DNA of 64,000 nucleotides, taken from DASQEH01 sp038237745 (GTDB taxonomy: Bacteria > Actinomycetota > Actinomycetes > Propionibacteriales > Nocardioidaceae). Made by a program: the position numbers and the translations under genes. Shown one piece after another: positions 51,596-60,512 of the stretch. The first letter of the stretch is position 1. The number at the start of each line of letters is the position of its first letter. Location: positions 1 to 64,000 of the forward strand of contig JBBRYJ010000004.1 in assembly GCA_038237745.1 (NCBI GenBank). Direction: 5' to 3'. Below the pieces are notes generated by a model. The model was given only the letters and a program-made list of their open reading frames with translations, made no database searches and was not told the DNA's origin.

Positions 51596-52624
51596 ATGGC
51601 CGACATGTTCTACGACGACGACGCCGACCTGAGCCTGGTCCAGAAGCGCAACGTCGCTGTCCTGGGCTATGGCAGCCAGGGCCATGCTCATGCCCTGTCG
51701 CTGCGTGACTCGGGCGTCGACGTGCGGGTGGGTCTGCTCGAGGGGTCGAGGAGCCGAGCCAAGGCCGAGTCTGAGGGGCTCCGGGTGGTCAGCCCGTTCG
51801 AGGCCTGCGAGGAGTCGGACCTCGTGGTCGTCCTGGCTCCCGACCCAGCGCAGCGCTCCCTGTATGCCGAGGCGATCGAGCCCAACCTGGTCGCGGGCGA
51901 CGCCCTGTTCTTCAGCCACGGCTTCAACATCCGGTTCGGCTACATCGTGCCCCCGACCGGCGTGGATGTCGCGATGGTCGCCCCCAAGGGCCCGGGACAT
52001 CTGGTCCGCCGCGAGTTCAGCGAGGGACGCGGTGTGCCCGTCCTCGTCGCCGTCGAACAGGACGCTACGGGCGACGCCTGGCCGCTGACGCTGTCGTACG
52101 CCAAGGCGATCGGCGGTACCCGGGCCGGGGCGATCAGGACGACGTTCACCGAGGAGACGGAGACAGACCTGTTCGGGGAGCAGGCGGTTCTCTGCGGAGG
52201 AGCCTCCGCACTCATCCAGGCGGGCTACGAGACCCTCACCGAGGCGGGCTACCAGCCGGAGGTGGCGTACTTCGAGTGCCTGCACGAGCTGAAGCTGATC
52301 GTCGACCTGATGTACGAAGGGGGTATAGCCAAGCAGCGGTGGTCGGTGTCGGACACAGCCGAGTACGGCGACTACACATCGGGCCCCTACATAATCGACG
52401 GTTCCGTCAAGGCGCGGATGAAGGACGTTCTCGCCAACATCCGCAGCGGCGCGTGGGCGGAGGAGTTCATCGCCGACCAGGACGCCGGAGCACCCAAGTT
52501 CGCCGAGTTCCGAGCACGGAGCGAGGCACACCCCATAGAGGAGACCGGCCGCCGGCTCCGCACGCTGATGAGCTGGGTCAGATCCCACGACGACGACTAC
52601 ACCGAAGGCTCGGCTGCACGCTGA
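51596..52624 (+). CDS. ilvC: Ketol-acid reductoisomerase, class I
   Basis: 342 residues, the short class I length. Rossmann motif VLGYGSQGHAHALSLRDSGVDVRVGL, VAPKGPGHLVRREF and EAYETLTEAGYQPEVAYFE-like metal-binding region (DLFGEQAVLCGG; ECLHELKLIVDLMYEGGI) all match. AAGGAG is upstream. It converts acetolactate/acetohydroxybutyrate to dihydroxy acids that IlvD dehydrates. Confidence 0.97.
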   Translation: MADMFYDDDADLSLVQKRNVAVLGYGSQGHAHALSLRDSGVDVRVGLLEGSRSRAKAESEGLRVVSPFEACEESDLVVVLAPDPAQRSLYAEAIEPNLVAGDALFFSHGFNIRFGYIVPPTGVDVAMVAPKGPGHLVRREFSEGRGVPVLVAVEQDATGDAWPLTLSYAKAIGGTRAGAIRTTFTEETETDLFGEQAVLCGGASALIQAGYETLTEAGYQPEVAYFECLHELKLIVDLMYEGGIAKQRWSVSDTAEYGDYTSGPYIIDGSVKARMKDVLANIRSGAWAEEFIADQDAGAPKFAEFRARSEAHPIEETGRRLRTLMSWVRSHDDDYTEGSAAR

Positions 52625-52669
52625 TCTGCCGCCGGGCCGTCGAACCGATGAGATGCACTGGTCCTATGA

Positions 52670-52714
52670 GCGCTCCGCCAGGGCTCGACCACTCGTAGTA
52701 ATGCCGCGGAGCGC
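52670..52714 (+). terminator. Inverted repeat after ilvC
   Basis: A perfect 9-bp stem, gcgctccgc (52670-52678) with gcggagcgc (52706-52714), around a 27-nt loop. It lies in the 140-bp gap between ilvC and the protease. No T tract follows, so termination is only a suggestion. Confidence 0.45.
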
Positions 52715-52753
52715 GCATACCTCGCGAGACAGGCGAAGTATCCCGTAGCCCCC

Positions 52754-52759
52754 TAGACT
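52754..52759 (+). promoter_or_regulatory. -10 box of a leaderless protease transcript
   Basis: TAGACT, then 5 nt, then GTG 52765. Confidence 0.45.
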
Positions 52760-52764
52760 CCGGT

Positions 52765-54144
52765 GTGTCCGCTCGAGATGGAGTGGCGGAGGAGGACCGG
52801 GTGGACCGTTGTCCGAGGTGCGGCGCAGGTGTCCATCCCTCCGCTCCGCACTGCTCGCGCTGCGGCCTGTTCCGACCCGAGACGCGCCCGGCGACGTCCC
52901 TGGCTCGGGCCTCCTCGGCCCCGTCCTTCTCCCCGCCACCGCGACGGCGCGTGGGAGTGGTGGCCATGCTGGTGGCGGCGGTCGCCATCCTGCTCGCCGT
53001 CATCGGGACAGGTGCGCTCTGGGTGTCCGGTACCGGCCCGTTCGGCTCCCGCCCCTCGGCCGGCAAGCCGTCGCAGCCGGCGGTCGACGTGATGACGCCG
53101 TTCAGCGACACCTCGACCCAGTCGGCTGCGCCTTCGGGCCCGGCTCTCGGGAGCGGTGCGGACGACTTCTCCGGCGTCTACTCCATGGTGCAGTCGGGAG
53201 TCGGTCGCGTCGCGGTGGACTCCTGTGACGGGGCGTTCGCCGGGTCGGGTTTCCTGGTGAGCCCGACGACGATGGTCACGGCGGCGCACGTGGTCGAGGG
53301 CGCCACCGACGTACAGGTGTCCTTCGACGGGGATCCCGTCGACGCGACGGTCGTCGGGGTCGACGTGTCAACCGACCTCGCGATGCTGGCGATCCCCACC
53401 GGTTCCGGAGCGGGGCATGTCTTCGACCTGGCCGCGCAGGACCCCGAGCCGGGCACTCGTATCGCGGTGATCGGCTACCCGCTCGACGAGCCGAAGTCGC
53501 TCACCGAAGGCACCATCTCCGGTCTCGGCAGGTCGATCAGCACCGACTCCGGCACCCATAGCGGCCTCATCCAGACCGACGCCGCGATCAACCCCGGCAA
53601 CTCCGGTGGACCGCTGCTCGACGACTCCGGTCAAGTGGTCGGTGTCGCCGACGCGATCCGAACCGACGCCCAGGGAATCGGGTTCGCCGTTCCGATCTCG
53701 CAGGCACGAGTGGCCATCGGGTTGCCATCGGGGTTGTCCTCACCCGGTGTCCCGTCCTGCGAGCGGCCGGCTGAACGGGAGGCGTCCGTGACGAGGACGC
53801 TCCACTCCTACCTCGCGGCCATCAACCTCGGGGACTACGACGCGGCAATGAGCCTTGTGGGCGGCGCGATGCGCGCAAAGACCCCGCGGGACCAGTGGAC
53901 CTCCGACTTCGTCACCACTCACGACGACCGGCTGACCGTTCGTTCGGTGACGGGGTCCGCGACCGTCGGCCACGTCTGGGCGACGTTCCGCAGCAGGCAG
54001 CAGGCCGGCTACGGCCCGCTCGGCGCGGTCAACGCCACCTGTCTGGTGTGGACCCTCGACTACACGATGTCTCGCACCGGGAGCTCATGGGTGATCGACG
54101 ACGCGAGCGGGCACGGCGACCCCGGATGGGTCCGCTGCGACTGA
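52765..54144 (+). CDS. Membrane-anchored trypsin-like serine protease with zinc-ribbon N-terminus
   Basis: 459 residues. Two CxxC pairs (CPRCGAGVHPSAPHCSRC) form a short zinc ribbon in the cytoplasm; then a Pro/Ser-rich linker and one transmembrane segment (about 65-90). A periplasmic/extracytoplasmic HtrA/Deg-like trypsin domain follows, with His in VTAAHVVEG, Asp in STDLAMLAI, and Ser in INPGNSGGPLLDDSG. No PDZ is seen; instead a C-terminal NTF2/SnoaL-like domain (ASVTRTLHSYLAAINLGDYDAAMSLV) ends the protein. The target is unknown. Confidence 0.85.
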   Translation: MSARDGVAEEDRVDRCPRCGAGVHPSAPHCSRCGLFRPETRPATSLARASSAPSFSPPPRRRVGVVAMLVAAVAILLAVIGTGALWVSGTGPFGSRPSAGKPSQPAVDVMTPFSDTSTQSAAPSGPALGSGADDFSGVYSMVQSGVGRVAVDSCDGAFAGSGFLVSPTTMVTAAHVVEGATDVQVSFDGDPVDATVVGVDVSTDLAMLAIPTGSGAGHVFDLAAQDPEPGTRIAVIGYPLDEPKSLTEGTISGLGRSISTDSGTHSGLIQTDAAINPGNSGGPLLDDSGQVVGVADAIRTDAQGIGFAVPISQARVAIGLPSGLSSPGVPSCERPAEREASVTRTLHSYLAAINLGDYDAAMSLVGGAMRAKTPRDQWTSDFVTTHDDRLTVRSVTGSATVGHVWATFRSRQQAGYGPLGAVNATCLVWTLDYTMSRTGSSWVIDDASGHGDPGWVRCD

Positions 54145-54309
54145 CCGGCACCGTAGCGGGGGCGTGTCGCGGCGTCCGCGCGCCGGGACGTCAGGCGAGG
54201 GGAGCGCTTCGCTCGCTTAGACTGGAGCCCCCGCACGTACGCTGCGGTGCTCCCGCGCCCGTTGGCGGCGCCGAGACGACGTGTCACCATCCCTCGGAGG
54301 GCAGTCACT

Positions 54310-55899
54310 GTGACCAAGCCGATCGTGCTGATCGCCGAAGAGCTGAGCCCGGCGACTGTGGAGGCGCTCGGTCCCGACTTCGAGGTCAGGAGCTGCAACG
54401 GCGCCGACCGCGACGAGCTCTTGGCCGCCATCGGTGACGTCGACGCGATCCTGGTACGCAGCGCGACGAAGGTCGACGCGGAGGCACTGGCGGCCGCCCC
54501 GCGCCTCAAGGTGATCGCACGGGCCGGCGTCGGCCTGGACAACGTCGACGTCACGCGGGCCACGCAGTCCGGGGTGATGGTCGTCAACGCTCCGACCTCG
54601 AACATCATCAGTGCCGCGGAGCTCGCGGTAGGCCTGCTTCTCGCCGCCGCCCGACACATCGCGCCGGCGAGCGCCTCACTCAGACGAGGCGAGTGGAAAC
54701 GGAGCAAGTACACAGGGATCGAGCTGTACGAGAAGACAGTCGGCATCGTGGGACTCGGCAAGATCGGCGTTCTCGTGGCCCAGCGGCTGAGCGCCTTCGG
54801 GATGTCGATCATCGCGTACGACCCGTACGTCCAGCCCGGCAGGGCTGCACAGCTCGGCGTTCGTCTCGTCTCCCTCGACGACCTGATGGCAGACGCCGAC
54901 TTCGTGTCGGTGCACCTGCCGAAGAACGCCGAGACGACCGGCCTCATCGGCGAGCAGCAGCTAGCCCGCTGCAAGCCGACCGCCATCATCGTGAACGCCG
55001 CGCGGGGTGGGATCGTCGACGAGCACGCCCTGCACGTCGCGATCAAGGAGGGCCGGCTGGCGGGAGCCGGACTGGACGTGTTCGCCACCGAGCCCTGCAC
55101 CGACTCACCGCTGTTCGAGTTCGACAACGTCGTCGCGACGCCGCACCTGGGGGCGTCCACAGACGACGCCCAGGAGAAGGCGGGGATCGCGGTGGCCCGC
55201 TCCGTGCGTCTCGCCCTCGGGGGGGAGCTCGTACCCGACGCGGTCAACGTGCAGGGCGGCGTCATCGCCGAGGACGTAAGACCTGGCATACCGCTTGCGG
55301 AGAAGCTGGGTCGCATCTTCACCTCGCTGGCCGGGGAGGTGGCTCAGCAGCTCGACGTCGAGGTACGCGGCGAGATCACCCAGTACGACGTCAGGGTGCT
55401 CGAACTGGCCGCGCTCAAGGGGGTGTTCGGCGACGTGGTCGAGGAGACCGTGTCCTACGTGAACGCGCCGCTGCTGGCAGCCGAGCGAGGTCTCGCGGTG
55501 CGCCTGGTGGTCGAGGCGGAGAGCCCAGACCACCGCAACCTCGTCACCCTTCGGGGCACGCTCGCCGACGGCGCCCAGGTGTCGGTGTCCGGAACGCTCG
55601 TAGGCATCCACCAGCGTGAGCGATTGGTCGAGGTCAACCATTATGACGTCGACCTCGAACCGACGGGGCACCTGGCGTTCTTCGTCTACGAGGACCGGCC
55701 GGGAATGGTCGGAGCCATCGGCAGGATCCTCGGCGACGCCCAGATCAACATCGGCGGAATGCAGGTGGCGCGCCACCACCAGGGTGGGATGGCACTCGTC
55801 GCGCTCAACGTGGACAGTGCCATCCCCTCCGACGTCCTCGGCGACATCTCCACCGAGATGCAGGCCCGGCTCGTGCGGGCAGTCGACGTTTCGGTCTGA
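54310..55899 (+). CDS. serA: D-3-phosphoglycerate dehydrogenase
   Basis: 529 residues, the long actinobacterial form. Catalytic Rossmann core VGIVGLGKIGVLVAQRL, NAARGGIVDEHALH (catalytic Arg), and ATPHLGASTDDAQEKAG (catalytic His). The allosteric substrate-binding and ACT domains follow (VTLRGTLADGAQVSVSGT; GHLAFFVYEDRPGMVGAIGRILGDAQINI). It commits 3-phosphoglycerate to serine. GTG 54310 is behind CGGAGGG; the longer frame has no such site. A short hairpin (54202-54214) and TAGACT (54218-54223) upstream may be a terminator for the protease and a -10 for serA. Confidence 0.95.
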   Translation: MTKPIVLIAEELSPATVEALGPDFEVRSCNGADRDELLAAIGDVDAILVRSATKVDAEALAAAPRLKVIARAGVGLDNVDVTRATQSGVMVVNAPTSNIISAAELAVGLLLAAARHIAPASASLRRGEWKRSKYTGIELYEKTVGIVGLGKIGVLVAQRLSAFGMSIIAYDPYVQPGRAAQLGVRLVSLDDLMADADFVSVHLPKNAETTGLIGEQQLARCKPTAIIVNAARGGIVDEHALHVAIKEGRLAGAGLDVFATEPCTDSPLFEFDNVVATPHLGASTDDAQEKAGIAVARSVRLALGGELVPDAVNVQGGVIAEDVRPGIPLAEKLGRIFTSLAGEVAQQLDVEVRGEITQYDVRVLELAALKGVFGDVVEETVSYVNAPLLAAERGLAVRLVVEAESPDHRNLVTLRGTLADGAQVSVSGTLVGIHQRERLVEVNHYDVDLEPTGHLAFFVYEDRPGMVGAIGRILGDAQINIGGMQVARHHQGGMALVALNVDSAIPSDVLGDISTEMQARLVRAVDVSV

Positions 55900-55926
55900 T
55901 GGCCGCCACGAATGCGCCTCGGCGCG

Positions 55927-56493
55927 TCAGCGACGTGCGGCGATCAACACAGCCGCGTCCGTGGTCACCATCACCTCGACGGTCGTGAACCGCTCATCGG
56001 TGAGCCACTGCTCGCGCAGGACGTCGACGCGACCCTCGTACGTCGGCGGCCAGGTGCTGCTTGGCGTGAAGTCGTCGAGCACCACGATCCCACCTGGCTC
56101 CAGCATCTCCGCCACCGTGTCGGCTCCGGAGCGCTTCGCCTCCCGTACGTCGAGAAACAGCAGCGAGAACGGGCCATGGTCTCGCAGCGCGCCCCAGTCA
56201 CCCGTGAGCACCTCGACGACCGGGACCTCCTCGAACAGCTCGGTCACCGCACGGGCGAGGTTCTCGTCGACCTCGGCCGTGACCACCCGGCTGCCTCCCC
56301 GCGCCCCGTGCGAGAGCCACGCGGCGCCGACCCCACAGCCCGTGCCGCACTCCCCAAGCGTGCCGTTGCGGCTCGCTGCCAGCGCAGCCAGCAGTCTGCC
56401 GGTCTCGAGCCGGCTCGACGTGACGAAGCCTCGACGCCTGGACAGGTCGAGCGTGCGCCTCACCATGGCGGGAAGGTCGACCGGAGCGCTCAC
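55927..56493 (-). CDS. O-methyltransferase family (class I SAM-dependent)
   Basis: 188 residues. SAM-binding motif LGECGTGCGVGAAWL, followed by VVTAEVDENLARAVTELF (acidic residue for ribose), FSLLFLDVREAK and EPGGIVVLDDFTPS. The pattern matches small catechol/caffeoyl-CoA-type O-methyltransferases. The substrate is unknown. GTG start; the gene is divergent from leuB with 60 bp between them. Confidence 0.8.
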   Translation of the reverse strand: MSAPVDLPAMVRRTLDLSRRRGFVTSSRLETGRLLAALAASRNGTLGECGTGCGVGAAWLSHGARGGSRVVTAEVDENLARAVTELFEEVPVVEVLTGDWGALRDHGPFSLLFLDVREAKRSGADTVAEMLEPGGIVVLDDFTPSSTWPPTYEGRVDVLREQWLTDERFTTVEVMVTTDAAVLIAARR

Positions 56494-56541
56494 CGACCGA
56501 GTGTGTCATGGTCGTGTCGCCTTGGTCTGTGTCGTCGTTTC

Positions 56542-56547
56542 TAGGAT
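56542..56547 (+). promoter_or_regulatory. -10 box of a leaderless leuB transcript
   Basis: TAGGAT, then 6 nt, then ATG 56554. Confidence 0.6.
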
Positions 56548-56553
56548 GTCCAG

Positions 56554-57618
56554 ATGACGAGAAGCGTCCGGTTGGCCGTCATCGGCGGTGACGGCATCGG
56601 CCCGGAGGTCACGGCCGAGGCGGTCAAGATCCTGGACATCGTGGGCCCGGCCCACGACGTCTCGTTCGAGCGAACGGACTACGACCTTGGTGTGGCGCGG
56701 TGGCGGGCCACCGGGGAGGTACTGCCCGACTCGGTGCTGAGCGAGCTGCGCAGCCACGACGCCATCCTGCTCGGCGCCGTCGGGGGCGCCCCGGGCGACA
56801 CGTCCGTGCCGCCTGGGCTGCTGGAGCGCGGGCTGCTGCTCAGGCTGCGCTTCGAGCTCGACCACTACGTCAACCTGCGGCCGTCCCGCGTGTACCCGGG
56901 CGTACCCACACCGCTTGCCGACCCGGGCGTCGTCGACTTCGTCGTCGTGCGCGAGGGAACCGAGGGGCCCTACGCGGGGAACGGCGGCACACTACGGGTC
57001 GGCACACCCGCCGAGATCGCCACCGAGGTCAGCGTCAACACGGCATACGGCGTTGAGCGCGTCGTCCGCGACGCCTTCGGGCGGGCCGAGCGCCGAGACC
57101 GCAAGCGCCTCACCTGGGTCCACAAGACCAACGTGCTGGTGCATGCCGGAGCGCTGTGGACCAGGGTCGTCGAAGCCGTCTCAGCCGAGCACTTGGACAT
57201 CACGGTCGACTACCTCCACGTCGACGCGGCGACGATCGCGCTCGTCGCCGACCCGGCCCGCTTCGACGTCATCGTCACCGACAACCTGTTCGGCGACATC
57301 CTCACCGACCTCGCCGGCGCCGTCACGGGGGGGATCGGCCTGGCCGCGAGCGGCAACCTCAACCCCGACGGGAGTGCTCCGAGCATGTTCGAACCGGTGC
57401 ACGGCTCGGCCCCCGACATCGCCGGTCGGGGCATAGCCGACCCGACCGCCGCGATCCTCAGCGCGGCCCTCCTCCTCGAGCACATCGGTCTGTCGCAGGC
57501 CGCCGCACGCGTCGAGGCTGCGGTGTTCGACGACCTCACCGCCAACGCGGGCCGGCCCCGCGGCACATCGGAGGTCGGCGACGGTATCGCCGGGCGCCTG
57601 GCGGCCTTTGTGGGTTAG
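56554..57618 (+). CDS. leuB: 3-isopropylmalate dehydrogenase
   Basis: 354 residues. Starts VRLAVIGGDGIGPEVTAEAVKIL after three residues; FVVVREGTEGPYAGNGG, KTNVLVHAGALW, YLHVDAATIALVADPARFDVIVTDNLFGDILTDLA (core VTDNLFGDILTD) and FEPVHGSAPDIAGRGIADPTAAIL are conserved family motifs. It oxidises 3-isopropylmalate in leucine synthesis, and probably also erythro-3-methylmalate in the citramalate route given cimA nearby. Confidence 0.95.
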   Translation: MTRSVRLAVIGGDGIGPEVTAEAVKILDIVGPAHDVSFERTDYDLGVARWRATGEVLPDSVLSELRSHDAILLGAVGGAPGDTSVPPGLLERGLLLRLRFELDHYVNLRPSRVYPGVPTPLADPGVVDFVVVREGTEGPYAGNGGTLRVGTPAEIATEVSVNTAYGVERVVRDAFGRAERRDRKRLTWVHKTNVLVHAGALWTRVVEAVSAEHLDITVDYLHVDAATIALVADPARFDVIVTDNLFGDILTDLAGAVTGGIGLAASGNLNPDGSAPSMFEPVHGSAPDIAGRGIADPTAAILSAALLLEHIGLSQAAARVEAAVFDDLTANAGRPRGTSEVGDGIAGRLAAFVG

Positions 57619-57621
57619 CGT
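57616..57621 (+). promoter_or_regulatory. -10 box of a leaderless ilvE transcript, overlapping the leuB stop
   Basis: TAGCGT, then 6 nt, then ATG 57628. Its first three bases are the leuB TAG stop codon. Confidence 0.55.
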
Positions 57622-57627
57622 GCTGCC

Positions 57628-58716
57628 ATGACCATGTCGCCGAAGATCGCGGTCGAGCGCCACCGCTCGCCGGTCCCGGCTGGACGCCGTGCGCAGATCC
57701 TCGCCGACCCCGGCTTCGGCGTGAACTTCACCGACCACATGTTCATGTCGGAGTGGACACCCGACAGGGGCTGGCGCGACGCCACCGTCAAACCGTACGG
57801 GCCGTTCAGCATGGATCCGGCAAGTTCCGTGCTCCACTACGCACAGGAGATCTTCGAGGGCACCAAGGCCTACAGGCACGCCGACGGGTCGGTCTGGAGC
57901 TTCCGCCCCGACGTCAACGCCACCAGGTTCCAGCGCTCCGCCGCCCGGCTCGCCTTGCCAGAGCTACCAGCAGACCAGTTCGTCGGGGCGATACGTGCCC
58001 TCGTGGAGGTCGATGAGGGCTGGGTGCCCAGCGGTGACGGCCAGTCGCTGTACATCAGGCCCTTCATGTTCGCCTCCGAGGTTTTCCTGGGCGTGCGGCC
58101 GGCCAAGCATGTGACCTTCGCCGTCATCGCGTCGCCGGCGGGTCCGTACTTCAGCGGCGGCGTCAAGCCCGTGTCGATCTGGCTGAGCGAGGAGTACAAC
58201 CGGGCTGCGCCTGGGGGTACGGGGGCCGCCAAGTGTGGCGGCAACTACGCAGCGAGCCTGGTCGCGCAGCAGGAGGCGATCGACAACGGCTGCGACCAGG
58301 TGGTGTTCCTGGACGCCGCCGAGCACTCCACGCTCGAGGAGCTCGGCGGCATGAACATCTTCCTCGTGTACGCGGACGGCACGCTGGTGACGCCGGAGCT
58401 CAACGGCTCGATCCTCGAGGGAGTCACCCGGTCGTCGGTGATCGAGCTCGCCGACGAGCTCGGCCACAAAGTCGACGAGCGCCGGGTCTCGGTCGACGAG
58501 TGGCGGGAGGGCGTCGCCGAAGGAGACATCTCGGAGGTGTTCGCCTGCGGCACGGCGGCCGTGCTGACCCCTGTGGGCACGCTCAAGTGGCGCGGCGGAG
58601 AGGTGTCGTGCGGCGACGGGTCGGGTCACGTCACCCTCGATCTGCGCGAGCGGCTTCTCGACATCCAGTACGGACGCGCGGCGGACACGCACGGCTGGAT
58701 GCAGCGGCTGGTGTGA
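57628..58716 (+). CDS. ilvE: Branched-chain amino acid aminotransferase
   Basis: 362 residues. PLP enzyme for the last step to Ile, Leu and Val. Motifs are GVNFTDHMFMSEW, LHYAQEIFEGTKAYRH, FNPAARF-like region with FQRSAARLALPELP, the PLP-Lys in GAAKCGGNYAASLVAQQEA, LEELGGMNIFLVY and EVFACGTAAVLTPVG. Length and motifs match the actinobacterial type. Confidence 0.96.
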   Translation: MTMSPKIAVERHRSPVPAGRRAQILADPGFGVNFTDHMFMSEWTPDRGWRDATVKPYGPFSMDPASSVLHYAQEIFEGTKAYRHADGSVWSFRPDVNATRFQRSAARLALPELPADQFVGAIRALVEVDEGWVPSGDGQSLYIRPFMFASEVFLGVRPAKHVTFAVIASPAGPYFSGGVKPVSIWLSEEYNRAAPGGTGAAKCGGNYAASLVAQQEAIDNGCDQVVFLDAAEHSTLEELGGMNIFLVYADGTLVTPELNGSILEGVTRSSVIELADELGHKVDERRVSVDEWREGVAEGDISEVFACGTAAVLTPVGTLKWRGGEVSCGDGSGHVTLDLRERLLDIQYGRAADTHGWMQRLV

Positions 58717-58762
58717 TGGGGGAACGCCCTTCCCTTTCACCACACCCTGCAAGGAACACGCG

Positions 58763-60340
58763 ATGAGCGCCACCGGTGACTTCCACGTCTACGACACGAC
58801 CCTGCGCGACGGCGCCCAGCAAGAGGGCCTCTCCCTGTCCGTCGATGACAAGCTGCACATCGCCCGCCACCTGGATGCGCTCGGTGTGGGCTTCATCGAG
58901 GCGGGGTGGCCGGGCGCCGTACCGAAGGACACCGAGTTCTTTCTCAGGGCACGTAGCGAGCTGACGCTCCACAACGCGACCCTGGCTGCGTTCGGGGCGA
59001 CTCGTCGTGCTGGGGTGGCGGCTGCCGACGACCCTCAAGTGGCGGCCCTGCGGAACTCGGGCGCCTCGGTGGTGACCCTGGTGGCCAAGAGCTCCGGCCG
59101 GCACGTCGAGCTCGCGCTCCGAACGACTCGCCAGGAGAACCTCGCGATGGTGCGCGACACGGTCGAGCATCTTCGGGCGGAGGGCCAGCGGGTCTTCCTC
59201 GACGCTGAGCACTTCTTCGACGGTTACCGCGAGGACCGCGACTACGCCCTCGAAGTGCTGCGTGCCGCGAGCGAGGCAGGCGCTGAGCTGGTCGCGCTGT
59301 GCGACACCAACGGCGGCATGCTGCCCGGCGAGGTGTCCGACGTCGTCGGCGACGTGGTCGCCTCGACCGGCGCGCGAATCGGTATCCACTGCCACAACGA
59401 CACCGGATGCGCGGTCGCGAACACCCTTACCGCCGTCGACGCCGGGGCCACCCACGTACAGGGCACGCTCAACGGGTATGGAGAGCGCACCGGCAACGCC
59501 GACCTCGTGACGGTCGTCGCCAACCTCGAGCTCAAGCTGCAGCGCGATGTTCTCCCCACGGGCCGGCTTCGCGACGCGACCCGGATCGCCCACGCCGTTT
59601 CCGAGCTCACCAACGTCCCGCCCTACTCCAGGCAGCCCTACGTCGGAGCGTCGGCGTTCGCCCACAAGGCCGGCCTGCACGCCAGCGCGATCAAGGTCGA
59701 CCCGAGCCTGTACCAGCACGCGGAACCCACGGACGTCGGCAACGACATGCGGCTGCTCGTCTCTGAGATGGCCGGCCGTGCGTCGATCGAGCTCAAGGGC
59801 AGGGAGCTCGGCTTCGACCTGGCCGCCGACAGGGATCTGCTCAGCCGGATCACCACCCGCGTGAAGGCGCTTGAGATGGCCGGTCACACGTTCGAGGCAG
59901 CCGACGCGTCGTTCGAGCTGCTCCTCCTCGAGGAGGTGGAGGGGCGCCGGCCGTCGTACTTCGAGGTCGAGTCCTGGCGCGTCATCACCGAGTCGGACCC
60001 CGCCGGCGAAGCGGCCTCGGAGGCCACCGTGAAGCTGCGGGCGGGCGGCGAGCGGATCGTCATGACGGGGGAGGGGAACGGCCCTGTCAACGCTCTCGAC
60101 GCCGCGCTCCGGCAGGCGATCGGTCGCGCTTTCCCCGACGTGGCACGGCTCCAGCTGATCGACTACAAGGTGCGGATCCTCGACCAGGGGCACGGCACCG
60201 ATGCCGTGACCCGGGTGCTCATCGAGACTGCGGACGACACGTCGTCGTGGGTCACGGTCGGGGTAGGGCACAACGTCGTCGAGGCGTCGTGGTCGGCTCT
60301 TCTCGATGCCGTGAACTACGGTCTGCGCCGCGCCCTCTGA
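58763..60340 (+). CDS. cimA: Citramalate synthase
   Basis: 525 residues. HMGL-like TIM barrel: YDTTLRDGAQQEGLSLS, LCDTNGGMLP, GIHCHNDTGCAVANTL and GYGERTGNADL, then a LeuA-type C-terminal dimerisation/regulatory domain (RGGGERIVMTGEGNGPVNALDAALR-like; VRILDQGHGTDAVTRVLIE). Such short DTTLRDGAQQ enzymes with this length are citramalate synthases rather than 2-isopropylmalate synthases. It lets isoleucine be made from pyruvate via 2-ketobutyrate without threonine deaminase. AAGGA precedes the ATG. Confidence 0.9.
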   Translation: MSATGDFHVYDTTLRDGAQQEGLSLSVDDKLHIARHLDALGVGFIEAGWPGAVPKDTEFFLRARSELTLHNATLAAFGATRRAGVAAADDPQVAALRNSGASVVTLVAKSSGRHVELALRTTRQENLAMVRDTVEHLRAEGQRVFLDAEHFFDGYREDRDYALEVLRAASEAGAELVALCDTNGGMLPGEVSDVVGDVVASTGARIGIHCHNDTGCAVANTLTAVDAGATHVQGTLNGYGERTGNADLVTVVANLELKLQRDVLPTGRLRDATRIAHAVSELTNVPPYSRQPYVGASAFAHKAGLHASAIKVDPSLYQHAEPTDVGNDMRLLVSEMAGRASIELKGRELGFDLAADRDLLSRITTRVKALEMAGHTFEAADASFELLLLEEVEGRRPSYFEVESWRVITESDPAGEAASEATVKLRAGGERIVMTGEGNGPVNALDAALRQAIGRAFPDVARLQLIDYKVRILDQGHGTDAVTRVLIETADDTSSWVTVGVGHNVVEASWSALLDAVNYGLRRAL

Positions 60341-60498
60341 CGATCCTGTATCGCCGATGTGCCCCGCACGTCCATCCTGCGGGCCGGCCACAGGTTCAGC
60401 ATTCGCGACGACCTCAGCGGCCCCGGTGCATCGTCGAGCTCCCTCTCGCACCTGCTCAGCGCGGCTGCGGCTCCCGCAGGGTCCGGAGGGCTCACAGG

Positions 60499-60504
60499 TA
60501 GGCT
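60499..60504 (+). promoter_or_regulatory. -10 box upstream of the FAH-gltX operon
   Basis: TAGGCT, then 8 nt, then GTG 60513. A weak 6-bp hairpin (60363-60368 with 60378-60383) 23 bp past the cimA stop may end the cimA transcript. Confidence 0.5.
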
Positions 60505-60512
60505 GGCCCGTC

